DNA from: a virus
Length of the DNA stretch: 42,969 bases
Virus record (IMG/VR): IMGVR_UViG_3300045741_000200
Span: 1 to 42,969 of that record
Reading direction: 5' to 3' (one strand)
The position numbers were made by a program, and so were the translations under genes. Below are positions 1-7,978 of the stretch, piece after piece (within the stretch, counting starts at the first letter, position 1; the number at the start of each line of letters is the position of its first letter). A model generated the notes under the pieces. It saw nothing but the letters and a program-made list of their open reading frames with translations. It was not told the DNA's origin and did no database searches.

Positions 1-89
1 CCCTGCCCGCCTCTCCCCGCGCGGTCCTCGACCAAGATCAACTCACGGAAAACGGCCGGCCAGCCTCCACCGATTTAGTCGACTTTCTC
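1..89. other. Left genome end, putative cos left arm
   Basis: No gene is seen. The first 25 bases are strongly C-rich, matching the G-rich right end of the window, and the 11-mer CCAAGATCAAC at 32-42 recurs at 42906-42916 on the other side of the presumed junction. Terminase genes follow directly and an HNH gene ends the window, so these are probably the physical ends of a cos phage. The exact overhang cannot be read from one strand. Confidence 0.4.
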
Positions 90-113
90 AACCCGTTGCG
101 CCGCAACGGTTTC
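90..113. repeat. cos-proximal palindromic repeat, copy L1
   Basis: The core TTGCGCCGCAA (96-106) is an inverted repeat around one base, flanked by AACCCG on the left and CGGTTTC on the right. It belongs to the same family as copies at 129-155 and at 42755, 42804 and 42852 near the right end. It lies in non-coding DNA, so codon use cannot explain it. Confidence 0.75.
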
Positions 114-128
114 AGCGCAGCGGATGAC

Positions 129-155
129 GAAACCCGTTGCAGCGCAACAGGTTTC
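129..155. repeat. cos-proximal palindromic repeat, copy L2
   Basis: This is the best-formed copy: left arm GAAACCCGTTG, centre CAGCG, right arm CAACAGGTTTC, a 27-bp near-perfect dyad. Its core starts 41 bp after that of copy L1. Together with the preceding GATGAC, its left half is a 17-mer found again, exactly, inside two genes (1585-1601 and 10972-10988). Protein binding, for example by terminase or a repressor, is inference. Confidence 0.8.
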
Positions 156-172
156 GAGAGTGGTGACGACTG

Positions 173-568
173 ATGGTGCAAGCGACGTTCGCCACGATGG
201 TGCCAGGCAGTGAAGGTGAAATGACTTTCCGCGTGGCTGCCATTGATGTTCCCAACATGTCACTCACGCTTGAACTTGTTGCGCTTGGTGTTGTGCTTGG
301 TACGGCGACCATCGATCTTGCGAATAACGTTGGCACGCTTGAGTTTTCGCAGCCTCTCGCAACGGCCGGTGTCAACATCGTGCGGCAGGTATTCGCCCAT
401 GGGGATCTCATTATCGGTCCCGATCGCACCATCGTGATGAGTCATGGCAGTGACCCCAGTAGTGGCAACGTGTTCCTGTCTGATGATTTCAACGTGCAGG
501 CACCGGGGATGTTCTATCGCAAGGTTGGGCACATCGATGCTGCATCTGTTCTGACAAGCGAGACGTGA
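173..568 (+). CDS. Hypothetical protein upstream of terminase
   Basis: 131 aa, function not recognised. The sequence is rich in beta-prone, hydrophobic stretches (about residues 25-60), with no signal peptide, membrane helix or cysteine motif. An in-frame stop at 164 leaves ATG 173 as the first good start, without an obvious Shine-Dalgarno. One base separates its stop from the ATG of the small-terminase candidate, so it heads the packaging/head operon. Position suggests a packaging or head-related protein, but this is only context. Confidence 0.65.
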   Translation: MVQATFATMVPGSEGEMTFRVAAIDVPNMSLTLELVALGVVLGTATIDLANNVGTLEFSQPLATAGVNIVRQVFAHGDLIIGPDRTIVMSHGSDPSSGNVFLSDDFNVQAPGMFYRKVGHIDAASVLTSET

Positions 569-569
569 G

Positions 570-854
570 ATGCACACTGTCATTCATCACAGCGGCGAGG
601 ATGAGCGCACGATTGTCGAGCATTACCGCGACAGGCTTGCAGAGGCTGGACGACTCAACACCCCTGAGGGTGCGCACGTCATGACGTTGGTGCACTTGCT
701 GCATCACTTGCAGCGCAACGACATTACTGCCGGTGCTGCTGCGCTCAGTAAGGAACTCCGCGATTCCATGACCTTGGCGCTCAAGAATGCGCAGGGCACG
801 GACAGCGTTGACATGCTGATGGCTAGGAGACGTGCGCGAATCACTGGCGCATAA
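570..854 (+). CDS. terS: Putative terminase small subunit
   Basis: 94 aa, charged and mostly alpha-helical, ending in a basic tail (MARRRARITGA). Size, helical character, the middle segment LSKELRDSMTLAL and the position immediately before the large subunit fit the short small-terminase family common in actinophages, in which a conserved ASxLSREL-like helix precedes a basic end. TerS recognises cos DNA and loads TerL. The 3' end overlaps terL by 23 bp. Homology is recalled, not searched, and there is no clear N-terminal HTH. Confidence 0.6.
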   Translation: MHTVIHHSGEDERTIVEHYRDRLAEAGRLNTPEGAHVMTLVHLLHHLQRNDITAGAAALSKELRDSMTLALKNAQGTDSVDMLMARRRARITGA

Positions 855-2304
855 GTCTGAACTCGTTGCGCCGCAATACTTGTGGGTACCGGATCACGTA
901 TCCACGTGCGGCACGGAAGCGATTGAACTTGCTGAGCAATGTGGCATCACGCTTGACCCCGAACAGAAACTAGCCATTAACGCCATCATGGCGGAAGACA
1001 GTGCGGGGCAATGGGTTTCGCTTGAGGCATGCGTGATCGAGCCACGACAGAACGGCAAGACAGGCGGCATCGTGCTGCCGGTGGTGTTGGCTGATGTGTT
1101 CATCCTCGGTAGCGGACTGATTGTGTGGACATCGCACCGGTTCCGTACCTCAGAGGAATCGTTCCGTGAGTTGGTGCAAGTCATTCAAGGCAACCCCGAC
1201 CTTGACCGACGCATCAAGCGCATCAGCAATGAGAACGGCTCAGAGGGCATTGAGTTCATCAACGGGTCACGTGTCGATTTCCTGGCGCGCAGCAAGGGTT
1301 CCGGCCGAGGGTTGACCGGTGACCGCGTGGTGTTGGATGAGGCATTCGACCTGTCTGCGGCTGAGATGGGTTCACTGTTGCCGACGCTCAGCGCGCGACC
1401 CAACCCGCAGGTCATCTATGCCAGCAGTGCGGGGCAGGAACACAGCGACGTGCTGCGCAGCATCAGGGATCGCGGACGGGCCGGTAATGATCCGTCATTG
1501 ACCTACCTTGAGTGGTGTGCGCCACCGGGGCAGTGTGGCACCACTGCATGCACGCATGCGCTGCACTCACCTCGCTGCGTGCTCGATGACGAAACCCGTT
1601 GGCAGCAAGCCAATCCCGCAATGGGTCGGCGCATCAGTGTGTCATTCATTCGCGCTGAGCGTCGTGCCATGGCAGCCGCACCGGATGAGTTCGCACGTGA
1701 GCGGCTTGGTTGGTGGGATGATCCGGTGGGCATGGTTCCCATCTCTGCTAAGGGTTTCGCTGCACTCATCCTTGAGCGTGACAAGCCCAACGGGACACCG
1801 GTGTTTTTCATCAACGTGGCACCGGGGATGCGCAGTGCCAGCATCGGTGTTGCGGTCCGTCAAGATGACATCACGCATGTTGAATTGGCCGATCATCGCA
1901 CCGGCACCGATTGGTTGCCGCAGCGCTGCAAGGAACTCGCAGACAACACCGATGAGGATGCAGTCTTTACCGCATGGTCAGCCGGTGCGGTCGGCAGCAT
2001 GCTGCCTGACCTTGAGGCTGTAGGCATCAAGCCTGAGTTGTTCAGCACTCATGACATGGGCCGTGCATGCGGGCACTTGCAGAAAGCGGTGCGGGACAAG
2101 ACACTCACGCACTCTGGCGATCCCTTGCTACTTATGGCATTGGCGGGCGCCGCAGCGCGCGACATGGGCGAGGGGTTGTGGCTATGGGATCGCAAGAAAT
2201 CCACGGCTGACATCTCGCCATTGTGGGCACTGACCGGTGCCCTATGGGGTAACGCCATCTATGGTCCCGATCGTTCACCCGTACCGCAATTCTATATAGC
2301 GTAA
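832..2304 (+). CDS. terL: Terminase large subunit (packaging ATPase/nuclease)
   Basis: 490 aa. N-terminal ATPase: Walker A RQNGKT at about 72-77 and Walker B VVLDEA at about 166-171, followed by the SSAGQ coupling segment near 198-202. The C-terminal RNase H-like nuclease region is recognisable by ELADHRTG (about 351-358) and STADISPLWALTGALWG (ADISP near 459-463). In relatives the first strand carries an Asp (DVxPD-like); here it reads FFINVAPG with Asn 328. The usual VLDPxGPA segment reads FTAWSAGA, with Trp in place of Asp. So two expected metal-binding acids seem absent, which is odd. GTG start at 832 is preceded by AGGAG at 825-829. The gene drives DNA translocation into the prohead and cos cutting. 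Confidence 0.9.
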   Translation: MRESLAHKSELVAPQYLWVPDHVSTCGTEAIELAEQCGITLDPEQKLAINAIMAEDSAGQWVSLEACVIEPRQNGKTGGIVLPVVLADVFILGSGLIVWTSHRFRTSEESFRELVQVIQGNPDLDRRIKRISNENGSEGIEFINGSRVDFLARSKGSGRGLTGDRVVLDEAFDLSAAEMGSLLPTLSARPNPQVIYASSAGQEHSDVLRSIRDRGRAGNDPSLTYLEWCAPPGQCGTTACTHALHSPRCVLDDETRWQQANPAMGRRISVSFIRAERRAMAAAPDEFARERLGWWDDPVGMVPISAKGFAALILERDKPNGTPVFFINVAPGMRSASIGVAVRQDDITHVELADHRTGTDWLPQRCKELADNTDEDAVFTAWSAGAVGSMLPDLEAVGIKPELFSTHDMGRACGHLQKAVRDKTLTHSGDPLLLMALAGAAARDMGEGLWLWDRKKSTADISPLWALTGALWGNAIYGPDRSPVPQFYIA

Positions 2305-2321
2305 CGAAAGGATGGCGCTCA

Positions 2322-2549
2322 ATGGTCGTACTCAGCGCACGGACCGTTGAGCGCATTGACACCTCAGCACGTGCGATGCATCCCGGACGCATGGTGCTTA
2401 CCATGCTGGCATCGGTGCTGTATGCCTTGGCATGGTTGGTGGCTAAGGTGTTCGCGGTTATCTGGCTCATCATCACGTGGTGTGTCGCTGCACTCAAGGT
2501 GGGGTTTACGGATGGCCTCAAGCGCAAGCGTATTGAGGATGACCGTTGA
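2322..2549 (+). CDS. Small membrane protein between terminase and portal
   Basis: 75 aa with one long hydrophobic region at about residues 24-58 (possibly two helices) and a basic C-terminal tail KRKRIEDDR. AAAGG lies about 10 bases before the ATG. A small membrane protein at this place between terL and portal is common in actinophages, role unknown. Its stop overlaps the TTG start of the portal gene, implying translational coupling. Confidence 0.7.
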   Translation: MVVLSARTVERIDTSARAMHPGRMVLTMLASVLYALAWLVAKVFAVIWLIITWCVAALKVGFTDGLKRKRIEDDR

Positions 2550-3958
2550 CGTTACTGTCTCGCATTGCAGCGGAACGGTTGGGGCGCAAGGGTTTCAGTG
2601 AGCCACCGTTCTGGGTATCGGATGCGTTCCGCCCGTATGCGGCAAGTACGCGTGACAAGGAACGCATTGACGTCGACTATCAATCGTACATCAACGATGC
2701 CTATAAGGGTGACGGCATCGTGTTCGCATGCATCGACCGTAGGCAGCAAGTGTTTTCGCAGGCTCGGTTCCTCTGGCGTCCGTTCATCAACGGCAAGCCG
2801 GGCGACCTATTCGGCACCACTGCGCTTGCCATCCTTGAACAGCCATGGCCGAACGGCACCACCGGTGAGTTGCTGGCACGCATGGAACTTGATGCCTCAC
2901 TCGCAGGCAACGCGTACCTGACCACCGTGGATGAGGCAGGCCGGATCGGTGCTGCTGCAACGGATGCGGGCAAGCGTATCGCGCGGATGCGGCCAGATTG
3001 GTGCACGCTCATCCTGAGCGCACCGAGCGGCAACTTGTTCAACGTTGATGCGCGGGTCGCAGGGTTGATGTACGAAACCCCTGAGAGCAAGGGTGATCCA
3101 CTCATCCTGATGCCCAATGAGTTCGTGCACTACTCGCCACGCCCCGATCCGTCCGCGCGGTTCCGTGGGATGTCATGGCTGACACCGATTCTGCGTGAGA
3201 TTGCAGCGGACATCGCAGCGACACAGCACAAGGGCGCGTTTTTCAAGAATGGCGCTGTACCGTCCTACGCCATCAAGTTCGATAAGGACACTGGGAAAAC
3301 CGCATTCCAATCGTTCATTGACAGGTTCAATGAGTCGCATCAAGGTACCGACAACGCTTACCGCACACTGTTCCTGACCGGTGGCGCCGATGTGGTGCCC
3401 ATGTCGTTGGACTTCAAGCAACTCGACTTCAAGACCACGCAGGGTGCCGGTGAGACACGCATTGCGGCTGCGGCCGGTGTACCTCCCGCCATCCTCGGCA
3501 TCAGTGAAGGGTTGCAGGGCAGCACGCTCAATACCGGCAATTTCGGTGCGGCGCGTCGCGTGTTCGTTGACACCACGATTCGCGACTTGTGGGGCAAGGC
3601 AGCGGCATCCCTTGCCACGCTAGTGGTTCCGCCTCGCACCGGTGTGCGTCTGTGGTACGACGAAAGAGACATCCCATTCTTGCGCGAGGATGCGCGCGAT
3701 GCAGCGGACATCCGGCAACTTGATGTTGCCGCATCACGTTCGCTGATTGAAGTGGGGTTCAAGCCTGATGCTGTACTTGACTACATGCTCAGTGGTGATC
3801 TGAACCGCTTGCGTGGCAACCACTCTGGCATGTTCTCCGTGCAACTCCGTCCGCCCGATAGCGCTACCGATGCGAATGCGAACGACACCAATACCAATGA
3901 CGTGGCAGCACTGATGAACGGGAATGGCAATGGACAGCAAGCGATTCCAGCACGTTGA
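2546..3958 (+). CDS. Portal protein (HK97-type)
   Basis: 470 aa. It forms the dodecameric portal at the head vertex through which DNA passes. The order terL-portal-protease-capsid, the length, and segments such as LEQPWPNGTTGELLARMELDASLAGNAYL split by YINDAY and the GVPPAILGISEGLQGSTLN motif (about 312-330) are typical of HK97-family portals. TTG 2546 was chosen: GAGGATGA lies just upstream and the codon overlaps the previous stop. The C-terminus becomes Asn-rich (DANANDTNTNDV). The last 35 bp overlap the protease gene. Confidence 0.88.
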   Translation: MTLLSRIAAERLGRKGFSEPPFWVSDAFRPYAASTRDKERIDVDYQSYINDAYKGDGIVFACIDRRQQVFSQARFLWRPFINGKPGDLFGTTALAILEQPWPNGTTGELLARMELDASLAGNAYLTTVDEAGRIGAAATDAGKRIARMRPDWCTLILSAPSGNLFNVDARVAGLMYETPESKGDPLILMPNEFVHYSPRPDPSARFRGMSWLTPILREIAADIAATQHKGAFFKNGAVPSYAIKFDKDTGKTAFQSFIDRFNESHQGTDNAYRTLFLTGGADVVPMSLDFKQLDFKTTQGAGETRIAAAAGVPPAILGISEGLQGSTLNTGNFGAARRVFVDTTIRDLWGKAAASLATLVVPPRTGVRLWYDERDIPFLREDARDAADIRQLDVAASRSLIEVGFKPDAVLDYMLSGDLNRLRGNHSGMFSVQLRPPDSATDANANDTNTNDVAALMNGNGNGQQAIPAR

Positions 3959-4859
3959 CATCAAGAGTGCTGACAAGGGTGAAGTGTCTGCAGTGTTCAG
4001 CACGTTCAACACCATCGACCTTGATGGGGACGTGACTGACCCTGCCGCATTCACTGACGGCGCAGAGGTTGTCATCTCGTCCTATGGGCATACCTCGCAT
4101 GATGGTGTGCTGCCGGTGGGCAAGGGTGTCATTCGCACAACCAAGACTGAGGCCATCATGGATGGCAAGTTTTTCCTTGACACCACTGGGGGTCGTGACA
4201 CGTTCACGGTGGTCAAGGAACTCGGCCCGCTCGGTCAGTGGTCGTATGGCTATGACGTGCAAGAGAGTGCGCCCGGCACTTTCGAGGGCACGGCCGTGCG
4301 ATTCCTCAAGCGGCTCAAGGTGCATGAGGTGTCACCGGTGTTGATCGGTGCAGGCATCAACACGCGTACCGTTGGTGCTAAGTCATTCAAGCCATGGGCC
4401 GATGTGCTGCCGCATCACCACGATGACGGAACCGTTGATGTACGTGCAGTGCTCAAGGGCATTGCGCGGTGCAATGGCGTCAAGGGTGTTGAACCCCTTG
4501 CGCCGCAAGACATTCGCGCAGCGTATGACCATCTCGCCGCGCACCTTGTTGAGACAGAGCATGACGTGCCTGCCTTGCGTACCAAGGCAACCGACACGCT
4601 GCGTTTCAACGATGAGGCAATCGACGTCATAACGGCGATGTCCTCACTGACTGACCGCGCCCGTGCCATCAAGGCACTGCGGTCGGAACAGGGCAAGGCG
4701 GAACTCATTGCGCCGCAGTCTCGCCACTTACTCGCGTGGCTGCGTGATGAGGTCAAGTCTCTGGATGCCTTGCTAGAGAACGAGTCCAACGCAGACACCA
4801 TCACGTCTGATGATGTCATGCGTGAGTGGCTCCGTTATGTTGCGTCCACTTATCGTTGA
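3924..4859 (+). CDS. Prohead (capsid maturation) protease
   Basis: 311 aa, peptidase U35/S78-like herpesvirus-type serine protease that cleaves the delta domain of the capsid protein during maturation. Catalytic His is in SSYGHTSHDG (His 56), Ser in GQWSYGYD (Ser 107), and VHEVSPVL (about 133-140) gives the third conserved site. The region after residue 150 is longer than a bare protease and probably acts as scaffold. It overlaps portal by 35 bp; the sequence at the start, CGGGAATGGCAATGG, recurs at the start of the membrane gene at 21123. Confidence 0.87.
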   Translation: MAMDSKRFQHVDIKSADKGEVSAVFSTFNTIDLDGDVTDPAAFTDGAEVVISSYGHTSHDGVLPVGKGVIRTTKTEAIMDGKFFLDTTGGRDTFTVVKELGPLGQWSYGYDVQESAPGTFEGTAVRFLKRLKVHEVSPVLIGAGINTRTVGAKSFKPWADVLPHHHDDGTVDVRAVLKGIARCNGVKGVEPLAPQDIRAAYDHLAAHLVETEHDVPALRTKATDTLRFNDEAIDVITAMSSLTDRARAIKALRSEQGKAELIAPQSRHLLAWLRDEVKSLDALLENESNADTITSDDVMREWLRYVASTYR

Positions 4860-4872
4860 GAGGTAGAGGGTA

Positions 4873-6102
4873 ATGCCGTTCCCAATGCTTGAGACCAAGC
4901 GTGGTGAACTCGACCACGTGCGCAAGGAAATTGCGGACATCTTCGCTGAGGCTGGCCCGGATCTTGACTTGGGCAAGGTCAAGTCTGTGCAGGGCAACAC
5001 GTCTGAGATTGCGGCGCACATTCGTGCACTGAACGAAAAGGCCACGGACCTTGGTGTCGAGGTAGACAACCTCACTGCCGTTGCCAACGCTGCCGAAAAG
5101 GCACGCGGCACAACGGGTCCCGAGGGTGAGAGTGGCGCGGAGCAGGATGAGCGCAAGGCCAAGCGCGAGGTTGAGGCCAAGAGTGTGGGCGAGTTGTTCA
5201 CTGACTCTGTGGCGTACAAGTCTCGCACCGGTGGTCAGGGACCCGTTGCCACGCTTGACGTTGAACTCAAGACACTGATGACCACCTCTGCGGGTTGGGC
5301 GCCGCAGAACATCCGCACTGGCACTGTCGTTGACTATGCCACGCGACCCATTCAGGTCATCGACATCATCCCCGGTACGACTACCTCGCAGGCTGCGGTG
5401 GTCTACATGGAGGAAACCACGTTTACGAACTCCGCTGCGGAAACCGCTGAGGCTGGCACCTACCCTGAGTCTGCCCTTGCACTGACTGAGCGCAGTAGCC
5501 CGGTGCGCAAGATCGCCACATTCCTGCCGATGACTGATGAGCAGTTGGAAGACATCCCGCAGGCTCAGGGGTATGTCAACAACCGTCTGCCGTTCATGGT
5601 GCGGCAGCGGCTTGATGGTCAGATCCTTGTGGGCAACGGCACCCCGCCGAACCTCACCGGTATCCTCAACGTGGCAGGGATTCAGACGCAGGCCAAGGGT
5701 GCCGACCCCACGCCCGATGCGGTGTATAAGGCACTTGTGTTGGTGCGTGTCACGGGTCGCGCATTCCCCAACGCGTTCGTGACTCACCCGCTTGACTGGC
5801 AGGATGTGCGACTGTTGCGCACTGCGGACGGTATCTATATCTGGGGTAACCCTAGCGATGCCGGACCGGAGCGTATCTGGGGACTCAACGTGGTGCAGTC
5901 CGATGCGATCACGCAGAACACTGGCCTTGTGGGTGACTTCGCGAACTACTGTGAACTTGCCGTGAAGCGTGGCATTGAGGTGCAGGTCAGCAACTCGCAC
6001 AGCACCTATTTCGTTGAGGGCAAGCAGGCCGTGCGCGCGGACATGCGTACCGCGTTCGTGGTGTACCGCCCGGCCGCATTCTGCACCGTCACGGGTATCT
6101 GA
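4873..6102 (+). CDS. Major capsid protein (HK97 fold) with delta domain
   Basis: 409 aa. Residues 1 to about 75 form a helical, charged scaffolding (delta) domain with heptad-like spacing, then a linker GPEGESGAEQDERKAK, then the capsid fold. Typical signs are TTSQAAVVYMEETTFTN (E-loop/N-arm side), RKIATFLPMTDEQLED, VRQRLDGQILVGNG and the C-terminal VVYRPAAFCTVTG. The protease encoded just before would remove the delta domain. TGAGAGGTAGAGGG precedes the ATG. It is the most abundant protein expected in the virion. Confidence 0.93.
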   Translation: MPFPMLETKRGELDHVRKEIADIFAEAGPDLDLGKVKSVQGNTSEIAAHIRALNEKATDLGVEVDNLTAVANAAEKARGTTGPEGESGAEQDERKAKREVEAKSVGELFTDSVAYKSRTGGQGPVATLDVELKTLMTTSAGWAPQNIRTGTVVDYATRPIQVIDIIPGTTTSQAAVVYMEETTFTNSAAETAEAGTYPESALALTERSSPVRKIATFLPMTDEQLEDIPQAQGYVNNRLPFMVRQRLDGQILVGNGTPPNLTGILNVAGIQTQAKGADPTPDAVYKALVLVRVTGRAFPNAFVTHPLDWQDVRLLRTADGIYIWGNPSDAGPERIWGLNVVQSDAITQNTGLVGDFANYCELAVKRGIEVQVSNSHSTYFVEGKQAVRADMRTAFVVYRPAAFCTVTGI

Positions 6103-6105
6103 GCC

Positions 6106-6507
6106 ATGGCAGTCATTGAGGGGACTACGGATCTCAAGACTGCGGTTGCTGAGTATGACTTCAGTGTTGACGGTGGTGCCATCTCCACCATCACGCTGCG
6201 GCCAGGTGACTCACTCGGCAACGTCATCCCCACCGGTTCCGTCATTGTTGACGGATACCTAGAGGTTGACACTCAGGTCACTGCGGCTGCCGGTGGCACC
6301 ATTGCCGTGCAGTGCGAGGGTGCCAATGACCTTGTCACCGCAACGATTTTCTCATCCGCACCATGGAACAGCACCGGGCGCAAGAGTCTCATTCCGCTCA
6401 GTGGTGCCACGTCCGTCAAGACAACCGCACAGCGCAACATCAAGATTGTCATTGCGGTTGGTGCTGTGTCGGCGGGTAAGTTCCGCGTGGTGCTGATCTA
6501 CCGGTGA
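6106..6507 (+). CDS. Candidate head decoration protein
   Basis: 133 aa, beta-rich, no cysteine motif, starting three bases after the capsid stop. It has a pattern of alternating hydrophobic residues (GSVIVDGYLEVDTQVTAAAGGTIAVQC) like small beta-sandwich virion proteins. Its position directly after the capsid gene suggests capsid decoration or a capsid spike; the family itself is not recognised, so this is a context inference. Confidence 0.6.
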   Translation: MAVIEGTTDLKTAVAEYDFSVDGGAISTITLRPGDSLGNVIPTGSVIVDGYLEVDTQVTAAAGGTIAVQCEGANDLVTATIFSSAPWNSTGRKSLIPLSGATSVKTTAQRNIKIVIAVGAVSAGKFRVVLIYR

Positions 6508-6509
6508 GG

Positions 6510-6704
6510 ATGATGACGTGCCCCGATCACGTCTACACCTCAGAGGATCGGCAGCGCATCATCATCGGTGATGGTGACCCTGACGCACGATTCCTGTTGT
6601 GCGGCAAGGGCACTGAGGTGAGTGACGAACAGTGGGCAGAGTGGCAGGCCAAGGCCGCCCCAATGCCTGCAACCAAGATGGTGCGTAAGGCACCGAACAA
6701 GTGA
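6510..6704 (+). CDS. Small hypothetical protein after capsid genes
   Basis: 64-65 aa, acidic middle (DGDPDA) and basic tail (MVRKAPNK). Two tandem ATGs (6510, 6513) follow GGTGAGGA; GTG 6504 would overlap the previous stop, but the ATGs have better spacing. The pattern of a short protein with a K-rich tail following capsid genes is seen in actinophages, function unknown. A strong hairpin follows at once, so it ends the head transcript segment. Confidence 0.6.
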   Translation: MMTCPDHVYTSEDRQRIIIGDGDPDARFLLCGKGTEVSDEQWAEWQAKAAPMPATKMVRKAPNK

Positions 6705-6707
6705 CCG

Positions 6708-6749
6708 GGGATCGGCGCGCGTACTGGGGAAGGTGCGCGCGCCGATCCC
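6708..6749 (+). terminator. Hairpin terminator after head genes
   Basis: Perfect 14-bp stem GGGATCGGCGCGCG / CGCGCGCCGATCCC with a 14-base loop, but without a T-run afterwards. It may act as an attenuator to keep capsid expression higher than downstream genes, or as a mRNA-stabilising hairpin. No other role is visible. Confidence 0.65.
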
Positions 6750-6769
6750 TTACCACGTAAAGGATTCCG

Positions 6770-6886
6770 ATGCCTGACCCTGACGCCATCGTTGCGCACA
6801 TTGGCATTGAGGCCATTGCCCACGTTGAGCACCACGCACCGTGCGTGCCTGAGTGCTCCACGTGCTACCCCGTTGAAAGCGAGTGA
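6770..6886 (+). CDS. Mini-protein with C-x4-C-x2-C motif
   Basis: 38 aa, starting MPDPDAIVAHIGIEA and ending with PCVPECSTCYPVESE. AAAGGATT lies upstream at proper spacing, and codon use resembles neighbours, so it is probably real though very short. The His-rich stretch (HVEHH) plus three cysteines could bind a metal. It is the first gene after the 6708 hairpin and ends 6 bases before the next ATG. Confidence 0.55.
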   Translation: MPDPDAIVAHIGIEAIAHVEHHAPCVPECSTCYPVESE

Positions 6887-6892
6887 TGCAAG

Positions 6893-7270
6893 ATGGTGGT
6901 TGGCCTCGCTGCGGCAAGCGCTAACAGCATTCTGAATGTCTACCGCAACACTGCCTATGCAGCCATTGCGACAGTAGGGGTTCAGTTGCACACCGCTGAC
7001 CCTGGCGCTGCGGGCACCAACGCTGTGAGCGTTGGGTCAAGCACCAAGAACACAGCGACATGGAATGCCCCGAGCGGTGGCAGCATGACCATCAACACGT
7101 TGTCGGCATGGACCAACGGCGGCACGTCCGAAACCATCACGCACATCAGTCTGTGGAATGGTGCAACGTTTCTGCAGTCTGCTGCGCTCAGCGTGTCTCA
7201 GGCTTGGGTGTCAACCAACACCCTCACCTTGACCACCTTGACCCTTTCCTACACACCCATTGCTACGTAA
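6893..7270 (+). CDS. Virion protein of the LHTADPGAAGT family (putative)
   Basis: 125 aa. The segment VGVQLHTADPGAAGTNAV, then TWNAPSGGSMT and THISLWNGATFLQ, recalls a widespread small phage virion family described as tail-fibre-like or minor structural. Ser/Thr/Ala-rich and beta-prone. GCAAG before the ATG is a weak ribosome site. It begins a three-gene block of beta-rich proteins lying between capsid and connector, a place where actinophages often carry head-fibre genes. Confidence 0.6.
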   Translation: MVVGLAAASANSILNVYRNTAYAAIATVGVQLHTADPGAAGTNAVSVGSSTKNTATWNAPSGGSMTINTLSAWTNGGTSETITHISLWNGATFLQSAALSVSQAWVSTNTLTLTTLTLSYTPIAT

Positions 7271-7285
7271 GGGTTGTGCGCTGAC

Positions 7286-7975
7286 ATGAGCGTCACCACG
7301 TGGCCCAAGGGTGCACCGCGACTGTATGACAACGTGCGTGAACAGCATGATTTCATCACGCGACTTGGGATCGCCGAGACCATCAAGGCCACCATGCGTC
7401 GCCACTACGCTTGCGCCACAAGGGGTGCAGCGTCGTTCGAGGACATGGCGCGTCGGGCCGGTGAGTTCTGGCCTGCATACGATGAGGTCAACACGCGGTG
7501 GACACCGGAAGATCCGGTGTACAGCAAGGTTGTCACCGGGGTTGCGTTGACCACCTCCAACGATTATTGGGAACTAGGTGCGGCAGCGGCAGGACAGTTG
7601 CGTATCCTTGAGTCGTTCATTGGTGGTGAGAACACTGTGTCTGCCGCAACCCGCGTGACCATCTCGCGGGTCACTTCGCAGGGCACCGGCACTACACCCA
7701 CTGCGTACACCCCGGAAAAGTTCAGCACGCGGTCACCGGCAGCGGCCGGAACCTATTACGGCGCAGTGGGTGCGCAAGTGGCATGGGGCACCACGCAGGC
7801 CACGCTATCCGCTAACTCATTGGTGTTGCACGTGTTCAACGCGTTCGGTGGCAGTGACCGATGGGTTGCGCAGCCTGGCGAGGAAATCTACTGCGTTAAC
7901 GCTGAGTTCGTCAGCATGCGCAGCCTGACCGGTACGTCAACGTGCAGTGCCATGGTGGTTGTTGAGGAGTTGTGA
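7286..7975 (+). CDS. Putative minor virion protein
   Basis: 229 aa from ATG 7286 (upstream TTG 7274 is possible but lacks a better ribosome site; TAAGGG precedes). The N-terminal third is alpha-helical and charged; the rest is beta-rich (GVALTTSNDYWELGAAAAGQLRILESFIGG). A weak likeness exists between its second half and the N-terminal part of the following gene (ESFIGGENT... KFSTRS versus RSACYGKSS... KYNTRS), suggesting related folds. Function unknown; neighbours imply a virion component. Confidence 0.6.
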   Translation: MSVTTWPKGAPRLYDNVREQHDFITRLGIAETIKATMRRHYACATRGAASFEDMARRAGEFWPAYDEVNTRWTPEDPVYSKVVTGVALTTSNDYWELGAAAAGQLRILESFIGGENTVSAATRVTISRVTSQGTGTTPTAYTPEKFSTRSPAAAGTYYGAVGAQVAWGTTQATLSANSLVLHVFNAFGGSDRWVAQPGEEIYCVNAEFVSMRSLTGTSTCSAMVVVEEL

Positions 7976-7978
7976 CGC

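Noticed and set aside
866-876. TTGCGCCGCAA copies inside genes as separate binding sites
   Set aside because: Coding copies share one frame and give (V/L/I)APQ; codon preference explains most. Only the non-coding and frame-independent copies were kept.
4816-6000. 394-codon open frame antisense to the capsid gene
   Set aside because: Mirror of a strongly codon-biased, clearly real capsid gene; no domain, no start site.
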